Positions 13,104 through 26,769 of a DNA stretch of 64,000 nt are shown here, one piece after another. Every line of letters starts with the position of its first letter. Position 1 is the stretch's first letter. The notes under the pieces are model-generated. The model was given only the letters and a program-made list of their open reading frames with translations, did not search any database and had not been told where the DNA came from. The position numbers were made by a program, and so were the translations under genes. The DNA is from Sthenelais limicola (Eukaryota > Annelida > Polychaeta > Phyllodocida > Sigalionidae). The DNA is taken from the NCBI GenBank assembly GCA_942159475.1, contig OW804095.1:58370773-58434772 (forward strand), in the 5' to 3' direction.

Positions 13104-15340
13104 CATTCATGAAAACCTCAGTAATTCCACATTGGGATGCATCATCTGAATGAATCATAAGAAAGTAGGGAATGATCGACAGTGCATTTCTTTACAGCTT
13201 GTATCCTTCAGCCATTGTATTTTTATCCTGCAGATTACATTATCATGTGATTTCTTGCTGGAGATTTCCGTTAGGAATCGACAAATCTACTTTACATTCG
13301 TATGGTATTGTTGGATATTTATTGTCTCGTACCTGAAGTCCCAATTTCATTCAAAAGGGACGCCGTTTGCGATTGGGAACATATGAATTATTAACAAAAA
13401 AACAATCGAAACCAGCAATCATATAAATCGGGTAAAAGAACGAGCTTTCACGGAAGTTTCACAATCATTTATGGAATTACTTTCATGTGATGGACCCCTA
13501 ATCTATTCACGCTTCCACAGGGCATCCGTTATTCCGGAACTCGCAAATGGTATTCAAGAACAGTGACGTGGGGAGAACAGCTGAAAATAGTGATAGTAGT
13601 CACTATTTCTATGGTTGTCACGAAGGCAAATCACAGAAAGGATCATAATCCGATCAGTAGGCCATAATTTGTGTACAGAAATATTATGATTGACTGAAGG
13701 TCTGTCTCAAGAAACACCCAGCGGACCATGCATCTTTAATGGGCTGCTCCGTGGTGATATCATCAGTTGCAATCAGGACCCACAGAAAATCACCTGTTGC
13801 CTTAAAAAGAAAAGAAGGAGGGTATTCATCATCGCCGATTACCACTACCACTATATCAGAGATAGCATTTCCAAAGTATATATGTATTATACGGATTGAA
13901 ATGCTTGTAACTTTTGACTCATTTCACAAACATGCGTTCGACAACGATGCCTGCGTATAAGAATGCATCAGCATCATCTCGGCAATTCCATCTTCCTTTA
14001 CCGTCAGCGCTCTTTTAGGGGTATTTACAGAAAAGGAATTATGGGGATACCTTTGTCAAAAGCTCTTATCTTGGTTTGAGTGAGTTGGGCCAGGCAAAGT
14101 GGTAAAGCGCAATGCTTTAATGCCGCTGGAGTATCCGACGAGGGGAGTAAGAGCTCTTGATACCGTTTCTTGATTGCTATGGATTCCCAGATGCCATAAC
14201 CCCATATATCAATGAAAGAGCATTTATGGATTTCATTGTTTTGTGAGGCGCTATTTAAATAACTCTATGGAGAATGTTCATGATGAAGTAATGAGAGAGC
14301 GGATGCTTGATGGATTCATTAATGCGCCTTCGCAAGCCTTAGTTTAGCCAAACGGTCTATCAGAGGTACGTAAGTGTTTTCTTCTCAGGTTCTTGCTTCT
14401 AATGTTGCGCTATTTATGATTTTTTAGTCAATGTATTGGCGGCGGACATAGAAATAGCAATTTATAAGTACGTATAATATTCATGTCTATCGATGAGTTT
14501 CAATCAGTTGGATGTAAGTAAATAATTTTCGTGGGCTTTCAAAATGAAGGAAAATGTTTATCACCATAAATTCTACCGTTTATTGTTAATTGTTATTTGC
14601 TTACCGTTGTCATTAAATATACAGCTGAAAACATGACCAATCCAAATTAATTTTGGCGTCCCTGGATGTTGGTCGTATACGATCTAAGCACTCGAAGTTA
14701 TATACCATATAAGGCCTGTTGCATAAGAAAGACGAAGAAGCGTATACATAAATATATGCAACAGGCCCATTACTATGTGCTGAGATACGAATAGCATTAG
14801 ATCACAAAAAATAACCTTCTCCAGAACCATTTTTTAAAATTTGATTTCAGACCAACACCATTCATTTCTTCGTGTTCACAGGAATGTGGTTGTGATATGT
14901 GTCGTACAAGTGGATAACGCATTTATAATTCAAATACAAATCGTAAGAAACGTGGAATTTTTTTTATCAATTATCTGCACCTTATAAATGTAGAATTTTG
15001 AGATCATGAGTGCAAAGTTCAGCACATCTGAGTCCTCATTACTTGAGAGAATCCCAAACAATAATTCATATTTCTTTATATGTTTTCTTCCGCAATTAAA
15101 CCGTTCCCAATCACACCGAGACGATCAATATATAAGTGATATTCCCTAACTTCGCAACTTCTCAATAATTCATATTGTTAGCTTCAGTTACACTCGTTGG
15201 GATTAATGAACTTCGTTGTACTATTAGGGCTTAAGCTTCTTTCGGCAGATTCTTCCCATAAATGTTCCAGAGAGGAACTAAGCTCGCACGCCATTTCCTA
15301 TGTAAATCTAGAACAGGGTAGCGCTGCGACTACAATACTT
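13104..15340. other. Intergenic, one hairpin only
   Basis: No exon seen. The only structure is the foldback at 14713-14767. Confidence 0.55.
14713..14767. repeat. 13-bp inverted repeat hairpin
   Basis: GGCCTGTTGCATA at 14713-14725 is matched by its exact reverse complement at 14755-14767, with a 29-nt spacer. It could be a miniature foldback or the core of an old MITE; no target duplication is obvious. Confidence 0.7.
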
Positions 15341-15544
15341 AAGGCTGGCGCACACATGGCCGATTTGGCTCCTTATAGCCCCACGATTTGGGTCTCCTCG
15401 TGAGTCCTAAGATTTCATTTCAAACCATGGTTTATCTTATTTCAAAAACATAAACCAGGATTTAAAATGAAATCCTAAGATTCATGAGGAGACCCAAATC
15501 GTGGGGCAATCGGGAGGCAAATCGGCCATGTGTGCGCCAGCCTT
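15341..15544. mobile_element. 204-bp foldback (MITE-like) element
   Basis: The two halves are near-perfect reverse complements along almost the whole length. The left end AAGGCTGGCGCACACATGGC is mirrored at 15525-15544. The stem continues through CCCCACGATTTGGG and TCTCCTC to an inner pair around AAACC / GGTTT, leaving a loop of about 16 nt. There is no coding capacity. It carries the same CACGATTTGGG word as the larger foldback at 60338-61222, so the two probably share a family or a building block. Neighbouring ORFs at 15197-15403 and 15482-15838 read through it and share its translated ends; they are not genes. Confidence 0.8.
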
Positions 15545-18414
15545 TTGGATAGGTTGGACCGTCCGTCTATGAGCAACTAATAGGGCTGCCTGCCATGGCC
15601 TTGGGTCGATGATTTGGCATGCGCAAACAAAGATGTCAATTAGATAAGTTTTCAGCATAGTCGGCAGCATAGTCAAGTTTATTCCAAGCAAACCTAATAG
15701 TACAGTGTCCAGAGAAGGGTCAAGCAGAAGTGACAACTTTACCTGGCCCACAACAGGTCTTCTATACAGTGAATAATAATGATAATAAACCATACATAAA
15801 ATTTCCGGTTCGACAACGGTGGGCGTGAACAGGCACAAGGGTAATTAATATGTGTTGACAGGTTAAAGGGCAGAGTCAGTGACTCCAAGATCAAATACCA
15901 TAGCTCCGCCCATGCAGGAGGATCCCAGGGACGTATATATACGCCACAGGCAGAGTGGCGCGTGTTCATCCATATACCTCTGTACATACACATGAATTAC
16001 ACAACCTCTCCTCTTGGAATCTATTACATATTGGCCCTTCTCTTGTGTGTGCACAAAGTCAACCAACCATAACCCCTCTGACCTCTCTTTCACGTACTCA
16101 CCATTGAGAACTATAGTGAGACTAGTTCTATTACTCATGCACACACACACTCTCTCTCTCTCTGTTCTTCCTCTCTCATCTCCCTTTCCCCTTTCAACTT
16201 TCACTGGGTCTATAGTTCTATGCACAAACATATAAAATCTGGTGGAAACAATGTAAGGAACGGGGTTGAGAAAAACTAAGTAAATATTCACAGAATTATT
16301 TGATCAGTGAATACGATACAATAGATGATGAGTGTGAAATACAACAGTAATAATCCTCTCTATGCATTACTTCACCCATCAAAAGGGTTCTCTTTTCTCT
16401 ACTTCTAGAGCCAGGGACAGACTGAGTCGGAATCGGGTAAATAGTGTATTGGTGGATGTTTTCCCTGGTAGCCAATCACTGTATGGGTCGATTATTCGTC
16501 CTTATAGGAACTCTCATCTCTTCCTCCTATCCTCTATCCCCATGGCTCTGTATTTGAGAGTTATTTTATTCTACCCATTGTATTATATACCGGTATTTGT
16601 TTTCAGGTATAATTGTGGTTTGACTTGATTAATTATTGTATTATATTTTGGTAGCCCAGATTATTGGGCATCTATATATCTGTGATATAGTGTTTATTAT
16701 TGTGTATTGAGTGAGTGTTGGGTTAATTAACATAGCATACACTACGTTTAGAACTGAGCTACCCCTATATCATACCATATCATTCCAACTCATTATAATT
16801 CTATTTAAGGGTTAGAAACTGACATCTTCATTACATCCCGGTGGAGGGAAGTCTGCGATACATTCTGTTTTCAACCTTGTTCACTTGTGCAATGATATTT
16901 GAACCATTCTAAGAATACCACGTGCTCTCTAATCACCCTAGAATGGATTGCTTTCCTTCATTTCGCCGGATCTACGACCATGTATTATAGAACAAACAGT
17001 AACGCGAGGAGATTTATGAGAATGAGTATAGGATGACTCACCAGGGAGGGATAAGAGTCTTTTTCATTATCTAGTGCACATCATCGCGTTGAACGCAATC
17101 AGGGTTCATGTTATGGATGGATTCATCAAAGGCCCACCTAATTGTGTATCTGCATACAATTTACATCTCTGTTCAATTAACAAGTTGGCACCCTCTAGAA
17201 TATGGTTGAAACTCTGTCTCATATATATGTATACATATATGTGCATGGTCGTAGTCATATCTGGTATACATGAGTACATAAGGTGGAATCCCGTCAATAA
17301 TTCCAGGAAATGTTTCTAAGATCTATATAACCAATTGTGCTTATTGTGAAATGATTATTTGAACAGCTCATATTTAGTGATAATGAGATTTGAAATAATA
17401 TATGTAGCCCTTACCAATTAAATTAAAATGGAGTAAGCCACTTCTTGCACAGTCACCATAAGAACTATTAGAGAATATTAACGATAACACAGTAGTAGCT
17501 TTCCATCAAAGAATTATTATCTAATATGTTTCTTAGAATTGGCCTAAAGAGGAATGCTTTAAGATACAATGTATAACGAAAACTTTTGAGTATGACTAGA
17601 GGAATAGCACGATTGTGTATTAGGTAAACGAATTGTATTATAACAATTATCAAAGCGAAGACCATGTGGATAAATTAGTCTTCTCATAGGATCTACAATT
17701 AATCCCTTTGGTTGTAAGTTCATACAAGCGAGTCTCTAATATGCCATTCTATATGAAAGGCGGAAATAAGATTGAGGGAGAACTTTTCACTCAAAGTTGC
17801 AAAGTTGTTATTAAGAACAATATTACAGTCAACATGACAGTATAAAATACAGGAACAGGCAATAACAATTATACAAAACAACGACACAATGCTGAGACTA
17901 CAAGATAAAACTAATACTCATTTCCATAGAATTGGTAAGATTAATTACTTGTCTGAAAGACGAGACTCACAAGGTGAAAGTAGGTGATTCGCATATTGAA
18001 CCGGCCAGAGTCATGTGCAGCAAAGAACAAACAAACTAAGACAAACAAGATTACGCTATAATTACTCAAGACCATACACTTATAATAATAAGTTCTTTAT
18101 TTTGCTTTTTAAAGGAAGTTCAAGATCTGTTCCCACTTCTAATCTAAAATCAGGTCTTTCAGTGCGTGCCATCCGCAATACGTACGAGCTTATACGAAAC
18201 TAAACTACTTATAGGGTGCACACAGGGTAACCAACGAGTTAGCTAACTGTTTTATTATATAAGTACATATATAAATGGTTTTAATATAGTATAAATAGAA
18301 AACATTTTTTAGTCATAAAGTGGAATTTGGGCGGTAAAAACCCCATTGGTTGTCATGACTTCCACAGTTTAGGAAGGATACACGGTGAGAATCATGCAGG
18401 AATATTGAGATTAG

Positions 18415-18451
18415 TTAAAAACGTTTACAGTTGAAGAGTAAACGTTTTTAA
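18415..18451. repeat. Perfect 14-bp hairpin
   Basis: TTAAAAACGTTTAC is followed by a 9-nt loop and then its exact reverse complement. This could form a stable cruciform or, if transcribed, a stem-loop. Nothing nearby identifies it as a microRNA or terminator. Confidence 0.75.
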
Positions 18452-19632
18452 GTGCAGTGACTTCAGGCAACTCTGTTCTAAAGCGCCTTGATAAGGAAAA
18501 CGTCCGGTGTTTCTAATGAGACATTGTAGCGAGTATCTTCCTGTCTGCATGTGAATCAATTAATGAGTATAAACAATGATACCACCATTATATATCTTTC
18601 ATCGACTCCTGCATCTCACCCTCAATGTGTATTCACAGAGGTTTTTTCAACCTTCAGTACGACGGTATGACGACCTAGGGCTATCACAAATCACCTAATA
18701 AAACCCCATCTTACGTAGCGTTTGCGAAATCGCTATATCATCCCAGTAAAGCTTTACTTGTTCGCTCTCAACTCGCCAAACAGCAGAATTCCACAAAAGT
18801 GTGAAGTGTTTTCATTCTTAACCCTAAAGTCAATGGTTGTGATATGTTTTTTGTTTTTGAAAATAGGAAATGTGTATTGCTGAAGAATCACGGGGTTACA
18901 ACTGATTTACACCGAGCTGATGATTTCTTTGGCAACTAGATGAATTAAAATGTTTAAACAGAGTTTTAGAGAACCACCGGAATATATTTTAGAGTTTACC
19001 GTGTTAGAGTAAGATAAGACATAAGCATAAGCGACAATTCAGAGAATAGAAATATTCCTAGAACAAGTCCGATGTGAATAGCATATAAACGTTGTGTGCT
19101 TGCGAGGCCATTTCTTCTTCGTCAATAGCTGCTTGAGTCATGATGACCAGTCTAAGCTGCATCCAACAGCGACTGTCTATTTACCCTGTAATATCTCCTT
19201 ATCTTTATGTCGGAGAGGGCCAAGAGCTTTTCAATAATGTTGGAGACTTTTGCGTCAAGGTTGTCTGGGGATTCGGTGTATGTTGCTGGTGATACCAGAA
19301 TGCTCCAATAGCGGACGCGTATACATATGCCATCTTGCATCTAGATTCACAAGGTTTCATGGCAGTTGTTTGTCTCAGAAAAAACTCATTAAATCCTTCA
19401 CAGTTTCGTCCAAATTAGAGAGAGAAAGAGAGTGGAGGCTGAGATAAGGAGAGATGGGCGAGATGATGTAGGCCTATGTATGCATATGTATACGCATGCA
19501 TGCTCTTGAAACTGAGTGTTTTATGGTTTCCTGACAAGGTATTGCACAATTAGCTTGCAGTTTAGCATAGTTTCGTGCAGTAGTAATCGAAGATGATATA
19601 TGTTGAAATTCAAGGGATAGAGGCGAAAGAGT

Positions 19633-19860
19633 TTGGTGAGGGGCGGAGGGGGAGGGGTTGGGGAGGAGTGGGAGGAGTGGGAGGAGTGGGAGGAGGTGTT
19701 AGAGGAGGTAGAGGGAGGAGTGGGAGGGGTGGTAGAGTAGGTGGCGGGGCAGGAGTCGGGTGGGTTGGAGGTGGGGGAGCTGAAACATATTTGTTTTGGC
19801 CTTCACATGCATTGAGAGAGGGGGGGGCAGAGAGAGATAGAGAGTGAGAGACAGAGAGAG
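19633..19860. repeat. G-rich GGAGTGGGAGGAG minisatellite and GA tract
   Basis: Many variant copies of a 7- to 9-bp purine unit (GGAGTGGGA / GGTGGGAG) run to about 19790, followed by G8 and (GA)n near 19820-19860. Runs of G in threes and fours make G-quadruplex formation on the plus strand plausible. The Gly-rich and Pro-rich ORFs on the two strands are by-products. Confidence 0.85.
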
Positions 19861-20717
19861 TCAGTTCCCATAAATCATTCAACCACATAATTCCAATCTT
19901 CTTATGAAAGCTATACATCATTCATAAATAACAGAGGCTCACAGGGCAACATATAATTTCATAATTTCATCTCTTTGTTTCCTCCTAAATATCAATTTTA
20001 ATTGGAATTGTACGCATGGATTCTTTTGTTCGTATAAATTGCTTTTACTTTTAAAGAAGTGTTTTGGAACATGTAGACTATGGAATTCAGCTAATTGAGA
20101 ACTAAATTATTGCCAGAGCAGGGCCTACCGTTTCTGCAGATCATAAGTGGCATATATAATAAACTGAGACATAGGAGGGTGCAAGCACGCACCATTTTCT
20201 TCACATACCATTTACCGAGTTTCTTTAGACTCCACATGAACACTGCACGCCACATAGCTACATCAATCTAAACGCAGGTAGACTATAATTATTATATCAT
20301 GTATAATGATATCCATCCCCACACAAGTACACAAATATAATGTATTGCTCTTTTGCTCTTTTATCTCAATGTCACAACTTCTTAGGACTGATGTTTATTA
20401 ATGTGATGTGTGATGAGTAAGGATTTCCCATATGTATACATGCCACTTTTTATAGGTGGTTATTTCTCAGACACGCTCCTTTAAGGAACCCTAGTTCCCA
20501 CAACAGCAATGAGGCAGTCATTAAAAAATAAGGATGGCCCTCCTATGCAGCTGAGGCTCAAGGTGGTCCTATTGTGTAGCATGATTATAAGACAGAGAAC
20601 GTTTTCACTATTTTCTCTCCTCCCAGTGCCACTTTATTTACGAACCGCCCATTTTCCAATTTACAAATCTACATATCCCATTTACAAAATGTATCTTGGG
20701 AAAATAATAAAACTCCA

Positions 20718-21040
20718 ATATCTTATCGACTGGTACACAGCTCTTCTTAAATACAAATGTTATATTTATCAATTTTAGAATCGGGTTGTCAGGTCGTAGA
20801 TTTAGGCTCGAAAACCGGTTGCAAGCAGTTCCAAAGAGAAAAACTAACATAACTCTCTATGAGTCACATAAGGTGTTTAAATTACTACCTCTTTCTAAAA
20901 GAAGGGAAATCAGAGTCTTACGCACCAGTTTTGACCCGAAAATCGATCAAAATATCGGGTACAACTTAAGGGGAGGTAAACTCAGGAAATTGAGTGTGAA
21001 ACGGCGGAAAAAGACTCGAATAAGCAGAACTACCCTATAG
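20718..21040 (+). pseudogene. C-terminal remnant of a non-LTR retrotransposon ORF
   Basis: An open plus frame of 107 codons ends at the TAG of 21038-21040. Its second half has the pattern typical of the region after reverse transcriptase in Jockey/CR1-type proteins: FKLLPLSKRREIRVL, then the basic YNLRGGKLRKLSVKRR run. The following WN-LP motif is missing, so the copy ends or is broken there. No palm-domain sequence lies upstream. I infer a 5'-truncated old LINE; the assignment rests on pattern similarity only. Confidence 0.42.
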
Positions 21041-24000
21041 GTAAACTTGCTAGAATCAAATATTAGACCAAATGGCGCGTGTTTTAACATTATTTTCGTT
21101 TCGTTAGCTAAGCACTAATTCTAGTTCTCATTTGCTTCATTATTTCCACACCAATGATATAAACTAATTTGATACCGCTCTGCTGATTTTGTACACTGCA
21201 AAGATTGATTAGCAGAGTATATTTGTTATGAATTTAATCCTTTCTTGCTTTCCTTGATTGTATTGTTCCCTAATTCCAATAAGGGTATTTGAGATTTTGT
21301 TTCAGTCATTTTGACTTTTTAAACAAGGGACGTTATTTAACTTCTTACACCTTGTTATCATCATGATTCACAACAAAGTAAATGTAAATGACACAATATT
21401 CCCTTCTTTAATCTCTCTTTAAATCAACCATTCACCCGCCATGAGTCAAAGTCAGCGATCTAACCTACCGTTTGTGTAGGTATGTTAGCAAGTCAGTGAT
21501 TGATCTGCATCGAATTTAATTCATGGGTGCACCGAAGCTGCTATGATCAGTTATTAAGCATCGCATGACTGACAAACTGATTAGAGGCAGGAGCCAAACT
21601 TGGATCCAGCATGGCGCTGGCCCTTCCCTGACATTGACAAAGCATCCATTGCTGCAATCCATGGCTGCAATGTATCAAGATCTCAAGGTCAGCAGACGAG
21701 GCTGCTGATGTATCAAATCTCTGACAAGGTTCACAGGATGTCGGCTTCTGACAAGGCATGACATTGTAGGCAGAAGGGAACAACATTTGCCAGACGGGAT
21801 ACTACCTTGTTGTGTCCATATGAAGTAACGATGCAGTGATAGAAGATACATGCCGTGGCCCCTAATGCTATTTCGGCCTTTACTGGCTCTGTACAGTACA
21901 GGTTATTAACTCGTCACTGCCTATAAAATTTAGAGTTGAAAAGGGGGCGAGTCAAGCGCATGTAAACAGGTGATATTAATTTTATTTCTTGCAATATGGC
22001 AATATATTCCACTTAAGATTACAGAACGAGAAAATATGAATAATAACATAGAAAAGAGGTTTGACGAAACACAGTAGCCTATTTACTTTCACCCAAACAT
22101 ACAATTCAAGGTTTAAAGTTTTCAACGGAAATAACAAAGGAGCTTTCTCTATTCGGTGGCTAAATAGAATATGACTGTCGTTTACATTTTCAATCTTGGA
22201 AATCAAATGTTTGAATCTGATTGGTCGATAGAATAAGATTGGATTGACCAAGAGAGCAAAGCCACTCCACCATTAGCAGCTTTGCGTCTTGCTTGTGTTC
22301 AGTACTCTGCCCACTATATCTGTGTGTAAAATCGTTTTGCATCATCATACAAAATAAGCAAAATTTATAAGTTGAATGAATGAAATTGGGTGAACGCCAA
22401 GGTGAAAACTAAAACTTTATTTTTAGAATTACCAGGTCTCCGACTATTTCACCCCTGATGGATGTTTTCTACTTACATCATACATACAATACACAATTAT
22501 TAAAGATACTTCAATTTCAAGGACGACCACAGATCACGAAATTTCAAGATATATTAGCCATAGAAATGTCTTTTTGTAAAGAACAATCGACCATATCAAT
22601 ATGGTTGGCTGGGTATTAGGTGGACCTAATTTGTCTTCCAATCAGTTGCTACCATGCGGGTAAATGAGACATCAATTGCCTCCATAATAGGCATAATAGT
22701 CTCATTTAAGGGAAGAGACTAGATGAGATCGTTGGGAGGAAATGTTTCAGTTATAGCAGGACTGTATAAAGGATCTCCCTCATTGCCAGCAATTTTAATA
22801 TGATACGTGCAGGTCAATGACCCTGGGAGAGAGCGAACAGAGTGGGGTCATACATATATATCGCCAACGTTTCTACACCAACCTGTCGTAATATAATTCT
22901 AATAGTAGTGTCCATCTGTGGTGCAAACCATAGAACTCTATCCTCTATTGTTCTATCGTGCAAACCAAGATATACATATTTCGCATGCGCTTCAGGCTTA
23001 TTTACAGCCTTGAGGTTTTACAGGCTTATGTACAGAAGAGATGTTTCAAGCTTACTTAGAGCCGAGATGTATTGTTAGGGCCAATTAGGGTCAATTAGGG
23101 GCTCGTTAACGGGGGTATCTTCACAGACGTTCCACAAAAAAAGGGCAAAGTTCTTTTCTGTCCTCGGCGTAGAATTGTTCCTTTCTTGGTCGTGGATTGT
23201 TGTCGACACCCAGGGCACGTGGAAAGCATAATATTTAATCTAATAAGATGTAATGTTTACCTCTATTTCCATTTAAAAGGGATAGATATAGCTCTTTATT
23301 AGGTTCTATATGAGATGGCATTTTCAATAATTTTTGAAAAAGTTCTTTTAACTGCGCGACATCTGTCACACTACGAGGGGAACAAAATGATATTGAATTA
23401 TTTTTTTCATCATTTGTCCCTGTATACGTTAATCGAATACTCGAAAGACACGTGCCTTAATTAACGTCTACATATTGTCAATTCCACAACTTTTAAATCT
23501 CTGCCTTCTGACACAAAGAAGGTAGACCACTCCTAATTAGATGGAAGATCAAGCTGGGTTGCATGTTGGCACTCGTTCGTCAGTTAGCGCATTGCTTTAT
23601 ATGGACAAATTTAAGCAAGCAAAGGTTTAATCAAGGAAGACTTTTTTATGTATTAAAAAAATATCGATCTTGTGTGCCCGTTAAGATGCTAAAGTGGAAG
23701 ATGGGTCTAATAATTATACGATTGAGTACTAGTTCATGTCCCTTAATAGTTAGTACAATGTATTAGATTTAATAAAGGATTTAGTCTAGTCACCACGATG
23801 TATATCCCATCAATTATGGTTTGTTCAACATGCACTAGTGTGCAATATCACAAGTATAATGCACTATCATCTCTGATCAGGTGTTCATTATATCGACTGT
23901 AACTATGCGTTTGAAATCTTAAAGAATGGTAAGTGCAGCCAGTTGGAGGTATTCAAATATAAATGCTATCCTATTTTTATTAGGTGAACAAACCTTATTC

Positions 24001-24419
24001 AGGCACTCAACGGAAGACCTATTTAGACACTTGTCTATTTAGAATGTTGGGCCACCTTATTGTAAAAAGAACTACTGCAATAACGAATTCTTGAATTGAA
24101 TTATGACGAAAAATAGTTATATGTTTATGAGTTTTATGAGGGCGACGTTATTATTTCAAAAGCAGTCGGTGTCATGGCCATACAAGGCACCTTCAGTACA
24201 GATGCAGGAAAGGTAACCATTAAGTATGCCATGTCTAGGTGTATCCAATGATATATGCAAAATAGAAATAATTTTAGTGGCATGGGAATCAATAATAAAA
24301 TTTGGTGTTTTCTTGTTAGAATCAATCAGTCTAATACATAACCTGGGTATTGATTGGACTTTAATGTGATCATTTGTGGTAACTGCCGGAAGAGATGGTA
24401 CCTTGCAGTATCATAAAGG
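21041..24419. other. Intergenic, one degenerate tandem repeat
   Basis: No exon recognised. The only structure is the short degenerate repeat at 22992-23071. Confidence 0.55.
22992..23071. repeat. Degenerate triple repeat, unit about 25 bp
   Basis: Three imperfect copies related to CAGGCTTATKTACAGCCGAG occur in a row (22992-23071), with decreasing match. It looks like an old minisatellite seed. Confidence 0.5.
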
Positions 24420-24519
24420 TGTGTCGACCAATTTGTCTCTTTTATTCTACTCGACTGTACCCACTATGTACTCTTCGATTATGACAAATAAAAAACATCT
24501 TATCTTATCTTATCTTATC
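24420..24519 (+). mobile_element. 3' end of a LINE/SINE-type element with (TCTTA)n tail
   Basis: The unique sequence ends in GACAAATAAAAAACA followed by four TCTTA units at 24498-24519. A short-repeat tail directly after an AATAAA-like motif is typical of the 3' end of CR1/L2-like non-LTR elements and their SINEs. The 5' boundary is unknown; 24420 is only a guess. No coding part is visible. Confidence 0.4.
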
Positions 24520-25004
24520 CCGAAAGGAGTACAGTTGTGATTGACGCATGGATACGACGTAGTATAACATTTTACTAGCGTGTTCATTGATAATATGTGT
24601 AGCTTTAAATTGGTATTCATACATTACTTTCAAAGGATACTCTTCTTCAATACCGATTGTGCTGACAATACCCTCGAATTGATAGTAAATCGAGCCATCA
24701 GAGCCGATTGACGGAGTACGATATTATTATCTATTATATATTTTGCACAAATTTATTTATTCAGGAAATTTGTAGCAAAATTATAGCACTCTCATCCGTA
24801 GATGATTTCCGTTGTGGCCTGAGATGAATACAGAAGAATTTAATCATTTACTGAGAGAACGAGGGGTGAAAATTAGCAATCCATAGAATCCAAGAATCAT
24901 TAATATTTTACACAATCAAAATAATGAACGAGAGGATGAGATGAGATGAAATATATACAGACTATTTGATAAGCATTTCAACATATAAAGGTGTGAGTGA
25001 TTAA
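24520..25004. other. Intergenic between two retroelement pieces
   Basis: AT-rich sequence with no feature that I can support. Confidence 0.5.
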
Positions 25005-26769
25005 CTTATTGCCGCACAATTAGATCAAAATTTAGGTAACCCTAAAAGGTTCTGGGCTATCTTACAAAGTGTGTATTCCAATAAGCCCCAAACTCCCAAA
25101 TTAACATATATTAGTGATGATGTCGGTAATAAGATAGTAGGTAATGATGCTGCTAATTTAGGCAACAATTTCTTTGGAGGTATAGGTGTTGATAACTGGG
25201 ATGCACAATTTGTCTACGATGAACAGGTATGTGATAATACGTTCGAATGGGTAGACCCCATAAATAGAAATGACCTGCGTGATGCCATGTCAAATACAGA
25301 TTTTTCTAAATCCTCCTGCGTTGAGGGAATACGCTAAAATATTATCAAAAAATGCTAACATTATAAGGCTTTTCAATAAGATAAAGAATTCTGGAGTATT
25401 CCCACAGCAATGGAAAGATGGTCTATGCACCCTAATACCCAAGACAAAACACAGTCGAAGAGTAAACGACCTACAACCGATTATTTGTACCTCGATTGTC
25501 AGTAAACTTTTCGAGAAAATTCTTGTCAGAAAGCTGAATGACTATCTTGAAGGGAATAATTTGTTATCGAATATACAGCATGGATTTAGGCAAAACCGCG
25601 GAACTGATACTGCCCTAAAGAATGTCATTGATGATATTTTATATTACAAAGATCATTCTGTAAATTGTGCGGTTATTTTTCTAGACGTGGCTAAAGCTTT
25701 TAATAGTGTAAATATCAGGTTACTATTGAAGAAATTGAAATGTCTCGGCCTCGATGAACTTACAATGAATTTACTAACATCTTATTGTGTGGGTCGAACC
25801 CAACAAACCATCTTTAACGGGTTTGTATCTGATTCAATTACCATGAAAGCCGGCGTGGCCCAGGGCAGCATCATAGGACCCCTGATGTTTATCATCTACA
25901 TGAACGATTTATGTAAAGTAAAATTTCATGGTAAACTGACCCTATATGCTGACGATTGTGCGATTTGTATGCCAATCTTAGGGAAAGATTCCATAACCTT
26001 ACTACAACACGATCTTAATAAATTCAAAACTTGGGCCGACGCAAACTTTCTAAAAGTTAATGAAAAAAAGATCAAGATTCTTTTCTTCCGTAGTACTGTA
26101 GATAATTATGCCAGGAACTTACCGACTGTGTATATGAATGGAAACCCCATCGATTACGTTCGAGAGTTTCAGTATTTAGGACTCTGGCTCTGTTCCAACC
26201 TAGCTATGACGAAACAAATAAATAATAATTGTAGTCTGGCCAGCTGCTATCTAGGCAGATTGTTTAAGGCCAAACATGTATTGTCGCAGGATAGGTGTCT
26301 GATGATCTACAAAACTTTTATTTTGCCGATAATTGAAAGATCGTGTATATTCGTAGATATAGCAAACAAAACCTCCTACAGTCGCCTGCAAAAGACACAA
26401 AATAAGGCGTTAAGAATAATATATGGCGGTCTATACAAACGGAGGGGTGTTTTTGGTACTCATATCATAAGCAAACTGTTACCTATTTCGATGAGAAGAG
26501 AACTCAGGTTATTAAGTCTCCTGCCAAGAACTTGTCAATTTATTAATACAGTTCACGAGCATAATTTAAGAAATGGGAACAAGAGACACATCGAGGTATA
26601 TCGGTGGAAAAAAGCTAGATTTAGTAGATGCATACTAGCACGTGGAGTAAATATATGGAACGCCTTGCCAGAAAGTTTTAGGACGGAAAAAGACCCCAGA
26701 CAGCTTAAGGCTAGACTGAAAAGTCATTACCTAGCTGTTTTTATTCGATCTGGACGAGTCGATCTATAA
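25005..26769 (+). pseudogene. Reverse transcriptase of the 25-kb LINE, one frameshift
   Basis: Two overlapping frames make one RT-linker protein. The first (25005-25337) contains NPKRFWAIL and FFGGIGV, typical of the segment before the fingers. Near 25325 a one-base shift moves the reading to the frame that runs to 26769. That frame holds KDGLCTLIPK, the GFRQNRGTDTAL motif, the first catalytic Asp in FLDVAKAF (25684), the VAQGSIIGPL loop, and the catalytic YADD at 25945-25956. The thumb follows, then a C-terminal NIWNALPESFR motif. All catalytic residues remain, so decay is light and the copy fairly young, but without its 5' end and with the shift it cannot be autonomous. Confidence 0.8.

Larger units (their letters stand above)
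15545..20717. other. Intergenic, simple repeats and one hairpin
   Basis: It contains (AC)n(TC)n at about 16140-16163, the hairpin at 18415-18451 and the G-rich minisatellite at 19633-19860. Listed ORFs here, including the overlapping pair at about 15739-16291 on the minus strand, show no domain. Confidence 0.55.

Noticed and set aside
15482..16291. Overlapping minus ORFs of 84-142 codons
   Set aside because: They mutually overlap, cover foldback and microsatellite sequence, and show no domain.
19593..19921. Gly-rich plus ORF and Pro-rich minus ORF
   Set aside because: Both derive from the GGAGTGGGA minisatellite.
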